DNA of 64,000 nucleotides from VBOC01 sp035635475. GTDB taxonomy: Bacteria; Bacteroidota; Ignavibacteria; UBA10030; SZUA-254. Below are positions 19,580 to 28,667 of the stretch, piece after piece. The stretch is from contig DASQAZ010000033.1 in the NCBI GenBank assembly GCA_035635475.1, positions 11,266-75,265 of the forward strand, written 5' to 3'. Under the pieces are notes generated by a model. The model searched no databases, had not been told where the DNA came from, and was given only the letters and a program-made list of their open reading frames with translations. A program made the translations under genes and the position numbers. Each line of letters starts with the position of its first letter. Position 1 is the first letter of the stretch.

Positions 19580-20347
19580 ATGAGAATCACACGCGCGGTG
19601 GTCCCGAGCTTGTTTACGGTCCTCAATATGTTTTGCGGATTCGGGTCTGTCATACGCACGGCCCAGGGCGACTATGTTCTGGCCTCGTGGTTCATTCTGC
19701 TTGCGGCAGTGTTCGATGCGTTCGATGGCGTGATGGCGCGGATCACAAAGTCGTCGAGCGATTTCGGTGTTCAATTTGATTCCCTGTCCGACATCGTGTC
19801 GTTCGGGGTGGCTCCCTCTTTTCTGGTGTACAATCTCTACCTTCATACGCAGGAGCCGTTCGGCATGCTCGTGGCCTCGATGCCGATGGTGTTTGGCGCG
19901 CTCCGGCTCGCGCGCTTTAACTCGCAGCTTGGCAGTTACGATAGGGATTTTTTCAAGGGATTGCCGATTCCGGGGGCGGCAATGATGATCGCGGCGTTCG
20001 TGCTCTCGTTCTACCGCGAAGGCGCCGGGCTGAACTCCCTCGAGACGTCGCTCCTCGTCCCGATGCTTATCATCCTGTCGCTCCTGATGGTCAGCTCCAT
20101 GAAATACGACACGATCCCGAAATTTTCAACCCGCGGAATCAAGCAGCATCCCCTCCGCTTTACGATCGGCATTGCGGCGTTGACTGCGATCGCCATCACG
20201 AGGGGCCAGGCGCTCTTTCCTTTTCTAGTTTTTTATGTTGCGACCGGACCCTTGCGATACATCGTCAGATTCATACAGCATTCGCTGCACCCGGTGGGAA
20301 AGAATCTGGAAGAGAAAGACACCGAAATAACAAGCGTGGATGTCTGA
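19580..20347 (+). CDS. pssA: CDP-diacylglycerol--serine O-phosphatidyltransferase
   Basis: 255 residues with GGAGAAG 4 nt before ATG 19580. The CDP-alcohol phosphatidyltransferase signature is seen as DAFDGVMARITKSSSDFG followed by QFDSLSD, giving the conserved D-G-AR-G-D-D metal-binding set. About six to eight membrane helices. It condenses CDP-diacylglycerol with serine; the product is decarboxylated by Psd, encoded just upstream. Psd-PssA adjacency is common. Confidence 0.93.
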   Translation: MRITRAVVPSLFTVLNMFCGFGSVIRTAQGDYVLASWFILLAAVFDAFDGVMARITKSSSDFGVQFDSLSDIVSFGVAPSFLVYNLYLHTQEPFGMLVASMPMVFGALRLARFNSQLGSYDRDFFKGLPIPGAAMMIAAFVLSFYREGAGLNSLETSLLVPMLIILSLLMVSSMKYDTIPKFSTRGIKQHPLRFTIGIAALTAIAITRGQALFPFLVFYVATGPLRYIVRFIQHSLHPVGKNLEEKDTEITSVDV

Positions 20348-20363
20348 TGCCTGCGGTGATTAA

Positions 20364-20612
20364 TTGTACCTGGCGAAAATTACCGTAACGACGCGCAAAT
20401 CGATCCTCGATCCCCAGGGCAAAGCCGTCCATCACGCGCTCGCCAGCCTCGGGATGGAGGGGATCGTCGACGTTCGGATCGGAAAGTTCATCGAGATGAA
20501 GATCGACACGAAAACGACTCATTCGGCGGAAGAGATCACCAGGGAAGCCTGCAAGAAGCTTCTGGCGAATCCCGTCATGGAGGACTTTGCGTTCTCCGTC
20601 GAAAAAGTCTGA
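20364..20612 (+). CDS. purS: FGAM synthase subunit PurS
   Basis: 82 residues from a TTG start. The family pattern LDPQGKAVHHALASLG and VRIGKFIEMKID is clear, and the length is typical. PurS bridges PurL and PurQ in the three-subunit FGAM synthase. It is followed 60 nt later by purQ; purL is not in the window. Confidence 0.92.
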   Translation: MYLAKITVTTRKSILDPQGKAVHHALASLGMEGIVDVRIGKFIEMKIDTKTTHSAEEITREACKKLLANPVMEDFAFSVEKV

Positions 20613-20672
20613 ACGGCCGGCCGTGCCGGCCACGGGAAATTCGTCAATCGAGGATGTAATCGTCTGGAGAGT

Positions 20673-21404
20673 ATGCCGAATATGAAATTTGGAGTCGTCG
20701 TCTTCCCCGGTTCGAACTGCGACCACGATGCCTACGACGTGTTGAAACGCAGTTTCGGCCAGGAGACCCGCTTCCTGTGGCACAAAGATTCATCGCTTGG
20801 AGGTGTCGACGTCGTCATCCTGCCCGGCGGATTCTCCTACGGCGATTATCTGCGGTGCGGGGCCATAGCCCGGTTTTCCCCGATCATGAAGGAAGTCACG
20901 GCGTTTGCAGGCCGGGGCGGCGTTGTCCTGGGAATTTGCAACGGATTTCAAATCTTGTGTGAAGCCGGACTTCTCCCAGGCGCGTTTCTGCGAAACGAGC
21001 GGCTGAACTTCGTCTGCGACTTCGTCAACCTGCGGGTCGAGAATGCTTCAACCCGGTTCACGGGCGCCTGTCAAAAAGGCGAGGTCCTTCAAATCCCGAT
21101 CGCTCACGGGGAGGGAAATTACTATGCCGACGATCGGACATTAGAAACGCTCGAGGAGTACGAACGGATTCTGTTTCGATACTGCGAGGCGGACGGTTCG
21201 ATCACCGCTTCTTCGAATCCGAACGGTTCCCGCTCCAATATCGCCGGGATCCTGAACCGGGCGGGAAATGTTATGGGCCTGATGCCGCACCCCGAGCGCG
21301 CATCCGATCCGATGCTGAGAAACACGGACGGGCGGAAAATCTTCCGCTCGCTCATTGAGAGTTTTGTTATGAAGGAACAGATCACCGATCTATCTATATC
21401 GTAG
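20673..21404 (+). CDS. purQ: FGAM synthase glutaminase subunit PurQ
   Basis: 243 residues. Class I glutamine amidotransferase with the nucleophile elbow VLGICNGFQIL (Cys89), PGSNCD at the N-terminus, LPGGFSYGDYLR and the C-terminal MPHPER that supplies the catalytic His-Glu. Supplies ammonia to PurL for FGAM formation. ATG 20673 is followed by a second ATG at 20682. Confidence 0.95.
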   Translation: MPNMKFGVVVFPGSNCDHDAYDVLKRSFGQETRFLWHKDSSLGGVDVVILPGGFSYGDYLRCGAIARFSPIMKEVTAFAGRGGVVLGICNGFQILCEAGLLPGAFLRNERLNFVCDFVNLRVENASTRFTGACQKGEVLQIPIAHGEGNYYADDRTLETLEEYERILFRYCEADGSITASSNPNGSRSNIAGILNRAGNVMGLMPHPERASDPMLRNTDGRKIFRSLIESFVMKEQITDLSIS

Positions 21405-21415
21405 AGGAGTTTGCT

Positions 21416-21613
21416 ATGTTTGGAAATCTGGGCACGCCTGAAATACTGGTTATCGGTCTCGTGATCCTGGTGCTGTTTGGCGCGAAGAGGATTCCTGAGT
21501 TCATGCAGGGTCTTGGGAAGGGTGTACGCGAGTTCCGCAAAGCGGCCAAGGACATCCAGGAAGAGATCGAGAAGCCCGTTGAGCAGAAGAAAATCGACGA
21601 CAAGCGCCCGTAA
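21416..21613 (+). CDS. tatA: Sec-independent translocase subunit TatA
   Basis: 65 residues with GAGGAG six nt before ATG 21416. One N-terminal membrane helix (TPEILVIGLVILVLFG), the FGAKRIPE hinge, then the amphipathic GLGKGVREFRKAAKD helix and a charged tail, all standard for TatA/E. Forms the protein-conducting part of the twin-arginine translocase in the inner membrane. No tatC is seen in this window. Confidence 0.95.
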   Translation: MFGNLGTPEILVIGLVILVLFGAKRIPEFMQGLGKGVREFRKAAKDIQEEIEKPVEQKKIDDKRP

Positions 21614-21719
21614 GGGCGCCTGCGACCGCTCTTCACCTGCCAGCGGGACGGCGCCGAACTCGGCGCGCTAGCTTCGAACCCGCTACCCGTCCAATCCGGA
21701 GATTCAGGAGACTCGATTA

Positions 21720-23135
21720 CTGGAAAATCTTCAGACACTTCGCGGCCAACTCGCATCCGGCCGGATCACATGCGCCGGGATCGCTGAGCGATACCTCGCC
21801 ACAATCGAAAAAAAGAACCATCTCAACGCGTTCCTGAAGGTGTTCAACCAAGAATCGCTCGCCCGCGCGCGTTCGATCGACGCCAAATTAGCGCAGGGGA
21901 CGGCGGGCCCTCTTGCCGGGATGGTGATCGCCGTGAAGGACGTGATTTGCATGAAGCATAAAACTGTCACCTGCGGCTCGCGGATTCTCGAGCACTTCGA
22001 GTCGCCGTACGATGCGACCGTCATCGGCCGGCTGAACGACGCCGACGCCATCCTCATCGGCAAAACGAACCTGGATGAATTTGCCATGGGATCTTCCACT
22101 GAAAATTCGGCCTATGGAGTCACGCTGAACCCGGTGGATGAATCCCGTGTCCCGGGCGGCTCGAGCGGCGGATCGGCGGTGGCCGTGGCCGCCGGGCTCG
22201 CAACGGCGGCGCTCGGAACCGATACGGGCGGATCGATCCGCCAGCCCGCTGCGCTCTGCGGGGTGGTGGGATTCAAACCGACGTACGGGCGCGTCTCGCG
22301 ATATGGACTCGTTGCGTTCGCGTCCTCGTTCGATCAAATCGGAGTATTCAGCACCACGGTTGCAGACGCCGCGCTCGTTCTTCGCGTCATCTCCGGCCAT
22401 GATCCGTGCGATTCCACCTCGGTCATGCTGCCGGTACCCGATTACGCCGCATCGCTCACCGGCAGCGTCCGGGGACTCAGGATCGGACTTCCAAAGGAGT
22501 ACTTCACCCCGGCGCTCAATCAGGAGATCAGGGATGGGATCATGGGCAAAGTCGACTTCCTGAAAAAGTCCGGGGCCACGGTGAAGGAAGTGTCGCTTCC
22601 TCATACGGACTACACGATAGCGACGTACTACATCCTGACGACCGCCGAGGCATCGTCCAACCTTGCCCGGTACGACGGCGCGCGATACGGGAGGCGGGCC
22701 GCAGAGACACACGATCTGATCGAGATGTATACGCGCTCGCGCAGTGAAGGGTTTGGAGATGAGGTGAAGAGGCGGATCATGCTGGGCACATATGTGTTGT
22801 CGGCGGGATACTACGACGCATATTATCGAAAAGGACAGAAAGTGCGCCGGTTAATTAAAAAGGATTTCGATCGCGCGTTTCAAGAGTTCGATTGTCTGGT
22901 CACGCCGACCTCCCCCACGACCGCATTCAAGATAGGTCAAAAAGCCGACGATCCTTTGACGATGTACCTCTCCGATGTCTACACCGTCTCCGCGAACCTT
23001 GCCGGCTTACCCGGCGTCAGCATTCCCTGCGGTACGGATCATCAGGGCCTGCCAATCGGCCTTCAGATTCTCGGCAAGCAGTTCGACGAGGAAACGATCC
23101 TTCGGGTGGCAGATTTCCTTGAAAAGAAGCGCTAA
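21720..23135 (+). CDS. gatA: Asp-tRNA(Asn)/Glu-tRNA(Gln) amidotransferase subunit A
   Basis: About 471 residues if it begins at CTG 21720. The amidase signature is complete: catalytic Lys in VIAVKDVI, the cis-Ser in PGGSSGGSAVAVAAG and the nucleophile Ser in TDTGGSIRQPA. The first in-frame usual start is near 21840, but the 40 codons before it read LENLQTLRGQLASG and AGIAERYLATIEKKN, which is the normal GatA N-terminal helix pair. A CAGGAG site at 21705-21710 lies 9 nt before CTG 21720, so a rare CTG start is likely. Makes Gln-tRNA and/or Asn-tRNA with GatB and GatC, not seen here. Confidence 0.92.
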   Translation: MENLQTLRGQLASGRITCAGIAERYLATIEKKNHLNAFLKVFNQESLARARSIDAKLAQGTAGPLAGMVIAVKDVICMKHKTVTCGSRILEHFESPYDATVIGRLNDADAILIGKTNLDEFAMGSSTENSAYGVTLNPVDESRVPGGSSGGSAVAVAAGLATAALGTDTGGSIRQPAALCGVVGFKPTYGRVSRYGLVAFASSFDQIGVFSTTVADAALVLRVISGHDPCDSTSVMLPVPDYAASLTGSVRGLRIGLPKEYFTPALNQEIRDGIMGKVDFLKKSGATVKEVSLPHTDYTIATYYILTTAEASSNLARYDGARYGRRAAETHDLIEMYTRSRSEGFGDEVKRRIMLGTYVLSAGYYDAYYRKGQKVRRLIKKDFDRAFQEFDCLVTPTSPTTAFKIGQKADDPLTMYLSDVYTVSANLAGLPGVSIPCGTDHQGLPIGLQILGKQFDEETILRVADFLEKKR

Positions 23136-23141
23136 AATTCC

Positions 23142-24110
23142 ATGAGCATCCTGGTCGACAAGAATACACGCGTCGTCGTTCAGGGTATTACCGGCGGCGA
23201 GGGAACGTTCCATACGCAGCAGATGATCGAGTACGGCACAACCGTCGTCGGAGGCGTTACGCCCGGGAAGGGAGGGCTCCGATACGAGGGGAATGAAGAG
23301 CACCGGTTTCGAAAACCGGTCAGGGTGTTCAATACGGTAGCGGAGGCAGTCGACAAGGAAGGCGCGAACGCATCGGTGATTTTCGTCCCCGCCCTTTTTG
23401 CCGCCGATGCCATCCTGGAAGCCGCCGCTACGGGTATCAAGCTCATCGTGACGATTACCGAGGGCATACCCACGCAGGACATGGTGAAAGTCTACGGCTA
23501 CCTGCAGTCCAGGGCGGTCCGCATGATCGGCCCGAACTGTCCAGGGATCATCACGCCGGGAGAATGCAAGATCGGCATCATGCCCGGCTTCATCCACCGC
23601 CGGGGCCGCGTCGGCCTGATATCGCGCAGCGGAACGCTGACCTATGAGGCCGTCTGGCAGGTGTCGGAACTCGGGATGGGCCAATCGACCTGTATCGGAA
23701 TCGGCGGTGATCCGGTCATCGGGACCCGGTTCGTGGACGCCCTCAGACTCTTTGCCGACGACGATGGAACGGACGCGGTCATTCTCATCGGGGAGATCGG
23801 AGGCAGTTCGGAGGAAGAGGCTGCAGCCTTCGTGCGACGCGATTTCGGAAAGCCGGTCATCGGCTTCATCGCGGGCCGGACCGCGCCTCCGGGAAGGCGC
23901 ATGGGCCACGCCGGGGCGATCATCGCCGGCGGAAAGGGGACCGCCGCAGAAAAAATGCAAGCGATGCGCGATGCCGGAATCCATGTGGTCGAGAATCCCG
24001 CGATGATCGGTGAAATGACGAGAAAGGTCCTGGGGAAGAAGCCCGCCAAGCGTGTCTTCCTTATGTCTCCCGCGAAACGGGCCGGAAAGGCAAAAGCGAA
24101 GGCCCGATGA
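23142..24110 (+). CDS. sucD: succinyl-CoA synthetase alpha subunit
   Basis: 322 residues. N-terminal CoA-binding Rossmann domain with VQGITGGEGTFHT and GGVTPGKGG, ligase domain with GPNCPGIITPGE, and the phospho-His loop in MGHAGAIIAGG. The family usually ends at about 290 residues; here an added Lys/Ala-rich tail (about the last 20 residues) follows. TCA-cycle enzyme making ATP or GTP from succinyl-CoA. The beta subunit is not adjacent. The stop overlaps the next start as ATGA. Confidence 0.93.
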   Translation: MSILVDKNTRVVVQGITGGEGTFHTQQMIEYGTTVVGGVTPGKGGLRYEGNEEHRFRKPVRVFNTVAEAVDKEGANASVIFVPALFAADAILEAAATGIKLIVTITEGIPTQDMVKVYGYLQSRAVRMIGPNCPGIITPGECKIGIMPGFIHRRGRVGLISRSGTLTYEAVWQVSELGMGQSTCIGIGGDPVIGTRFVDALRLFADDDGTDAVILIGEIGGSSEEEAAAFVRRDFGKPVIGFIAGRTAPPGRRMGHAGAIIAGGKGTAAEKMQAMRDAGIHVVENPAMIGEMTRKVLGKKPAKRVFLMSPAKRAGKAKAKAR

Positions 24111-24475
24111 AACACTCCCCCGCTTTTCTTAAAATAGTCGACGACGCAAAAAGCCGCATCAGACAGACGACCCCCGAAGAGGTCAAGGCACGGCTCGACC
24201 GGGGGGAGAAATTCGTGCTTGCCGACGTCCGCGAGGACAATGAATGGGAAGCCGGTCATATCAGGGGCTCGACCCATATCGGCAAGGGGGTCATCGAGCG
24301 GGACATTGAATCGAAAGTGCCCGATAAGAACACCGAGATTATTTTGTACTGCGGCGGAGGTTTCCGGTCCGCGCTTGCCGCCGACAATCTTCAAAAAATG
24401 GGTTACCGAAACGTCATCTCGATGGACGGTGGCTGGAGACGCTGGAATGAGCTCGGATATCCGACAGAGGAATAG
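24107..24475 (+). CDS. rhodanese-domain protein
   Basis: 122 residues. Single rhodanese domain with VLADVREDNEWEAGHI and the active-site loop YCGGGFRSALAA, whose Cys is the sulfur carrier, then MDGGWRRWNE. An N-terminal ~30 residues precede the domain. Overlaps sucD by 4 nt and precedes ndk by 3 nt, so all three are likely translated together. Sulfur donor and acceptor are unknown. Confidence 0.88.
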   Translation: MKHSPAFLKIVDDAKSRIRQTTPEEVKARLDRGEKFVLADVREDNEWEAGHIRGSTHIGKGVIERDIESKVPDKNTEIILYCGGGFRSALAADNLQKMGYRNVISMDGGWRRWNELGYPTEE

Positions 24476-24478
24476 AAT

Positions 24479-24907
24479 ATGGCTCTCGAAAGAACGCTCG
24501 CGATTTTGAAGCCTGACTGCGTCAGGAAGAGGCTCACGGGGGAGGTGATCGCCCGCATCGAGAAGGCTGGGTTCAAAATACTTGGATTGAAAAAAGTGCG
24601 CCTGAACGCGGAGACTGCGGGCGGCTTTTATGCCGTGCACAAGGGTAAGCCCTTTTATGGGGGCCTGGTCGAGTTCATGAGCTCCGGCCCGTGCGTTCCC
24701 ATCGCACTTGAGAAGGGAAATGCGGTCGCAGATTTCCGATCGCTCATCGGCGCGACCGACCCGAAAGATGCCGCCGCGGGAACAATCCGCAAGCTTTTTG
24801 CTGACAACAAGGGGGAGAACATCGTCCACGGCTCGGATTCCGCGGAGAACGGAAACATTGAGATCGCGTTCTTTTTTTCAAATAAGGAGTTGATCGAAGC
24901 GGCCTGA
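24479..24907 (+). CDS. ndk: nucleoside diphosphate kinase
   Basis: 142 residues. Phospho-histidine His117 in NIVHGSDSAENG, ERTLAILKPDCV at the N-terminus, and the GATDPKDAAAGTIR loop. Balances NTP pools by transferring phosphate between nucleotides. Last gene of the housekeeping run; it faces the SpoU gene with only 17 nt between the stops. Confidence 0.96.
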   Translation: MALERTLAILKPDCVRKRLTGEVIARIEKAGFKILGLKKVRLNAETAGGFYAVHKGKPFYGGLVEFMSSGPCVPIALEKGNAVADFRSLIGATDPKDAAAGTIRKLFADNKGENIVHGSDSAENGNIEIAFFFSNKELIEAA

Positions 24908-24924
24908 GGAGAGGCTTGCCTTTA

Positions 24925-25767
24925 TTACCTGTCCCGTCTCCCGCTTGTTACCCCATAGAGGAAGACTGCGCTTGCGCTCGCGACATTGAGCGAATCGACA
25001 CCATCCGCCATCGGAATGAAGACTTGTTTCTGACACTGCTTTAGAATTTCGGGCGAAACGCCTGCACCCTCATTCCCGAAAACCAAACAGAGATTTTGCG
25101 TTACGTCGAGCTCCCGAATCGTCATGCTGCCCTGCGGAGTGGCGGCCACCACGCAGGTCTGGCGGCGCATCGACAATTCCCGCAGAGATTCGGCCAGATT
25201 ACCTGAATGGACGACCGGGAGATGAAAGACCGCGCCCATCGAATTCCGCACCGCCCGGCGCAGGTAGGGACTGCTCGACGTCTCTCCGCTAATGACGGCA
25301 TCCACGCCGAAGGCGGCGCAATTCCTGACCACGACCCCGACATTTTCAGCGCTGACGAGACCGTCGAGAGCGACCAGCAGGTACGGCCGGGCCGCGATGT
25401 GAAGTGTCTCGTCGAGCGAACGGCCCTCGGGCATTCTTGCTACTGCCATGATCCCCTGGTGAAGATTAAATCCGACGATCGATTCGAGGAGTTTCTTCCC
25501 GGCGACATAGATCGAGGCGTCAACGATGTTCGGCGGCGCGGGGCGCGACGAGAGAGGGCTTCCGGACAACAATTTCTCATACCATTCCTCCGTCAGGAGC
25601 AATGAAATGACCGCAAGATTCGAATCGAGCAAACGCCGGACAACTTTTTCTCCCTCCGCGACGAAGATGCCCTGACGGATATGCTGAACCGGTCGCCGGA
25701 GCGTGCGATAGGGCTCGAGCTCCGGGGCCTGGAGGGAGGTCACGCGCCGGGGAGTGGGTATTCCCAT
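24925..25767 (-). CDS. TrmH/SpoU-family RNA 2'-O-methyltransferase
   Basis: 280 residues. N-terminal ~110-residue RNA-binding substrate domain (FVAEGEKVVRRLL), then the knotted SpoU domain with the three family motifs: VSAENVGVVVRNCAAFG, LVFGNEGAGVSPE and IPMADGVDSLNVASASAV. Methylates a ribose in rRNA or tRNA; RlmB-like or TsnR-like members look like this and the target base is unknown. Confidence 0.9.
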   Translation of the reverse strand: MGIPTPRRVTSLQAPELEPYRTLRRPVQHIRQGIFVAEGEKVVRRLLDSNLAVISLLLTEEWYEKLLSGSPLSSRPAPPNIVDASIYVAGKKLLESIVGFNLHQGIMAVARMPEGRSLDETLHIAARPYLLVALDGLVSAENVGVVVRNCAAFGVDAVISGETSSSPYLRRAVRNSMGAVFHLPVVHSGNLAESLRELSMRRQTCVVAATPQGSMTIRELDVTQNLCLVFGNEGAGVSPEILKQCQKQVFIPMADGVDSLNVASASAVFLYGVTSGRRDR

Positions 25768-25819
25768 CGTTCGCCCGATTCGAAAATAGTCATGTTGAAC
25801 AGGTCCTTGAGAGAGTCGG

Positions 25820-25844
25820 CCTCCCGGATAAGATAGCCGGGAGG
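25820..25844. repeat. perfect hairpin between divergent genes
   Basis: CCTCCCGG and CCGGGAGG, 8-bp perfect arms around a 9-nt loop. It lies 53 nt upstream of the SpoU gene start (minus) and about 170 nt upstream of the oxidoreductase (plus). No T run follows, so it may act in a leader or as a binding site. Nothing else is seen in the 248-nt gap. Confidence 0.45.
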
Positions 25845-26015
25845 GGATTGAGAATCAAATATAGACAAGAAAGCCAAGAAAAAACGCAGCCTCGGATGAA
25901 GGATCTCCGTCATTGTTCAAACGTCCGCTCGGTCGGGTGGATCAAGGCTCATTGGACGTGAGTAGATAATCGAGGACAAAATCCGTATCATGTGCCTTAA
26001 CATCCGGAAAGAACC

Positions 26016-26963
26016 ATGCGAATCGTGATTGCAGGCGGGACAGGCTTCATCGGAGGATTGCTGATTCCGAAGCTGTCGGCTGCGAAACACCAAATAATCA
26101 TCCTGTCGCGGAACCCGGAACCGGCGCCGACGAGGATCTCTTCGGCGGTACTGGCGAATACCGAGGCCCAGATCACGACTGAGTGGTGGGATGGCACCGC
26201 AGTCGGCCGGTGGGCCGAATCCATCGACGGCGCGGATGCGATCGTCAACCTTGCGGGCGAATCGATTGCCGGCAAACGGTGGACGAGGGCGCGAAAACTG
26301 GATCTGCTGAACAGTAGAATTTTTCCGACCCGCGCCATCGTCGAGGCGATCCGCCGTGCTCGCAAGAGACCGTCGGTGTTGATCAACGCTTCGGCGGTCG
26401 GCTATTATGGCAGCGTCGAGACGGGAGACGTGAGAGAAGCGCATCCGAAGGGGTATGACTTTCTTGCCAGCCTCTGCGCACGATGGGAGGATGAAGCCCG
26501 GGCAGCAGAGACATTCGGGGTGAGGGTGACCAGGCTTCGGTTTGGCATTATCCTCGACAAAGAGGGCGGCGCTCTCAAGAAGCTTCTGCTCCCGTTCCGC
26601 CTGTTTGCCGGCGGGTGGCTTGGTTCCGGACGCCAGTGGTTTCCCTGGGTCCACCGGGATGACGTGATCTCCATGATCGCATTTGCACTCGAGAACGGAG
26701 CCATTTCAGGTCCGGTGAATGTAGCGGCGCCCGAGGCCGTGACGATGAAACAATTCTGTCGGGCGCTCGGAAAAGTGGTGAAACGACCCTGCTGGGCACC
26801 TGTGCCCGGATTTATTCTGCGGGTTGCGCTCGGCGAGCTGGCCGGCATGCTGCTCACGGGACAGAGGGTCGTCCCCCGGAAGGCCCTCGATGCGGGCTAT
26901 ACGTTTCAGTATCCATCGCTGACTCCTGCGCTCGAGGCAATTTTTCCACCCGGATCGATGTGA
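26016..26963 (+). CDS. TIGR01777-family NAD(P)-binding oxidoreductase
   Basis: 315 residues. The Rossmann start MRIVIAGGTGFIGGLL, the NLAGESIAGKRW motif and the SAVGYYG segment define the TIGR01777 (YfcH-like) group of extended SDR proteins. A C-terminal DUF1731-like region (AVTMKQFCRALGKV...GQRVVPRKALDAGYTFQYP) is present. The exact reaction of this family is not established; a role in cell division or nucleotide-sugar metabolism has been suggested for relatives. Confidence 0.88.
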   Translation: MRIVIAGGTGFIGGLLIPKLSAAKHQIIILSRNPEPAPTRISSAVLANTEAQITTEWWDGTAVGRWAESIDGADAIVNLAGESIAGKRWTRARKLDLLNSRIFPTRAIVEAIRRARKRPSVLINASAVGYYGSVETGDVREAHPKGYDFLASLCARWEDEARAAETFGVRVTRLRFGIILDKEGGALKKLLLPFRLFAGGWLGSGRQWFPWVHRDDVISMIAFALENGAISGPVNVAAPEAVTMKQFCRALGKVVKRPCWAPVPGFILRVALGELAGMLLTGQRVVPRKALDAGYTFQYPSLTPALEAIFPPGSM

Positions 26964-27063
26964 GCGCAGGCCGAACCACCAACATTTGCCTCTCTTTTCC
27001 CCTTTCCTTATGCTTTTCAATCCATTTCCCCGGCTGCATCGTACTTCCAATAAGACTTAAAGA

Positions 27064-27654
27064 ATGCTCGTTTTTCTCCTTAGCATACTGCGCCGGTTAG
27101 GCGGTTCAGAAGATGCCGTACTCATGGGAAAGATCATGACGCGCGACAGCGTCGCGTTGTCCGCTCTTTATGATCGATATGCACGTCTCATTTACAGTCT
27201 GATCCGTTCGGTCATCAAGAATCACGAGGAAGCGGAGGACCTGCTCCAAGAAGTCTTCGTTCAACTTTGGGAGCGGGCTTCAACATATGATGCGGCGAGA
27301 GGGAGTGTGTATACCTGGATTGTGACACTCGCGAGAAATAGGGCCATCGATCAGGTGCGCTCCAAGAGTTTTCAACAACAAAACAAGATTGCGAGAGAAG
27401 TCGGGCCGGACATGTTGTATTCCCCGATGGAAAACTCTCCCTTCGACCTTGTCGTTGCCGAGGAACGGTCGCGCAAAATGCGAGACGCCCTCAACCAAAT
27501 ACCGCCCGAACAGAGCCAGGTCATTCACATTGCCTATTTTGGCGGATGTTCCCAATCCGAGATAGCGGCGCAACTCAATATTCCCCTGGGGACCGTAAAG
27601 ACACGGATGCGGCAGGGGATGAAGAAACTCCAGCAGATCATGACTGACCGATAG
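27064..27654 (+). CDS. ECF-type sigma factor, SigK-like
   Basis: 196 residues. Region 2 reads LYDRYARLIYSLIRSVIKN, EEAEDLLQEVFVQLWE, and VYTWIVTLARNRAIDQVRSK; region 4 reads QSQVIHIAYFGGCSQSEIAAQLNIPLGTVKTRM. The start may be ATG 27064 or the later ATG 27124. Followed 5 nt later by an RskA-type anti-sigma factor, so it is probably held inactive at the membrane. Likely targets are the DUF4331/TPR/NicO genes downstream, which is an inference. Confidence 0.9.
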   Translation: MLVFLLSILRRLGGSEDAVLMGKIMTRDSVALSALYDRYARLIYSLIRSVIKNHEEAEDLLQEVFVQLWERASTYDAARGSVYTWIVTLARNRAIDQVRSKSFQQQNKIAREVGPDMLYSPMENSPFDLVVAEERSRKMRDALNQIPPEQSQVIHIAYFGGCSQSEIAAQLNIPLGTVKTRMRQGMKKLQQIMTDR

Positions 27655-27659
27655 AAATT

Positions 27660-28502
27660 ATGGCGATAGACCGGGAAAAATTCGAAGAGCTTTGTTCGGC
27701 GTACGTTCTGGGAGCTCTCGAAGGCGCAGATCTGAGCGAATTCCGCGACGCAATGCGGACGGCAGACAGCGAACTCTTATCGATCTATCAAGAGATGCAG
27801 CAAGTAGCCTTGCATCTTCCGCTGATGGTCGAGCAATTCGATCCTCCGATGGACGCAAAGAGAAGGATTATGTCCCGAATCGGGGCCTCGGAACCTCCGG
27901 CACGAAAAGGGCTTGTCGTCAGGATCGCGTCGGCACTGGGATTGAATGAACCCGAAGTTTCCGTCGGAATCGCATTTGTCTTACTCCTTGTTGTTCTTGG
28001 ATTATCGTATTATTCGATTCTTCTCAGGAGATCCGTCGTCGAGAAAGACACTCAAATCTCGCACCTTTCCGATGAAATGATCGCAGAGCGTCAGCAAATG
28101 ACGGTTGTTCGTGAGGAGCTTCAAAAGAAAGATGAATTACTCAAGATTCTGCAATCCCCGAGAATCGAATTGGCATTCATGAACGGCCAGGAGGTGGCAA
28201 AGTCGGGATACGGCAAGATCATCTGGGATCCGGAAAGCAGGAGAGCGATCCTACAAATTTCGAATCTGCCGGCCGTACCACCAGGGAAAGATTATCAACT
28301 GTGGGTGATTAAGGACAAGACGCCCATCAGCGCCGGTGTCTTCACTGTAAACGATCCGGAAAAAGAAAACTTCTTCAAAATTGACAGGCTCGCCGAGGTG
28401 GACAAGAAAAATATCGCTGCTTTTGCGATTACACTTGAACCGAAGGGCGGCGTCCCTCAACCGACGGGCGATAAATACCTGGTTGGAACGCCCTCGCTGT
28501 AA
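27660..28502 (+). CDS. RskA-type membrane anti-sigma factor
   Basis: 280 residues. Cytoplasmic N-terminal ~90 residues that would bind the sigma factor (FEELCSAYVLGALEG), one membrane helix (residues ~103-121), a coiled-coil stalk (~125-160), and an extracytoplasmic RskA_C domain ending with DYQLWVIKDKTPISAGVF, AAFAITLEPKGGVPQPTG. The usual signal is regulated proteolysis that frees the sigma factor. Next to its sigma gene. Confidence 0.9.
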   Translation: MAIDREKFEELCSAYVLGALEGADLSEFRDAMRTADSELLSIYQEMQQVALHLPLMVEQFDPPMDAKRRIMSRIGASEPPARKGLVVRIASALGLNEPEVSVGIAFVLLLVVLGLSYYSILLRRSVVEKDTQISHLSDEMIAERQQMTVVREELQKKDELLKILQSPRIELAFMNGQEVAKSGYGKIIWDPESRRAILQISNLPAVPPGKDYQLWVIKDKTPISAGVFTVNDPEKENFFKIDRLAEVDKKNIAAFAITLEPKGGVPQPTGDKYLVGTPSL

Positions 28503-28667
28503 TTTCCCCGCTTATCGATTCCCTACTATTCTGGTATTTTTCCTTACCTGGGAGAAATCCGAACGACCGTTAATTTCGTATACCCACTGTAGAATCACCG
28601 GAGCCACTCTCCGCGTGTAGTTCCCGATTTGCCCTTCATCAACCGTAATTTCATAGGGGATACTCTT

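Noticed and set aside
23642..24829. 395-codon minus-strand open frame across sucD, rhodanese and ndk
   Set aside because: Lies antisense to three clear enzymes; no recognisable motif.
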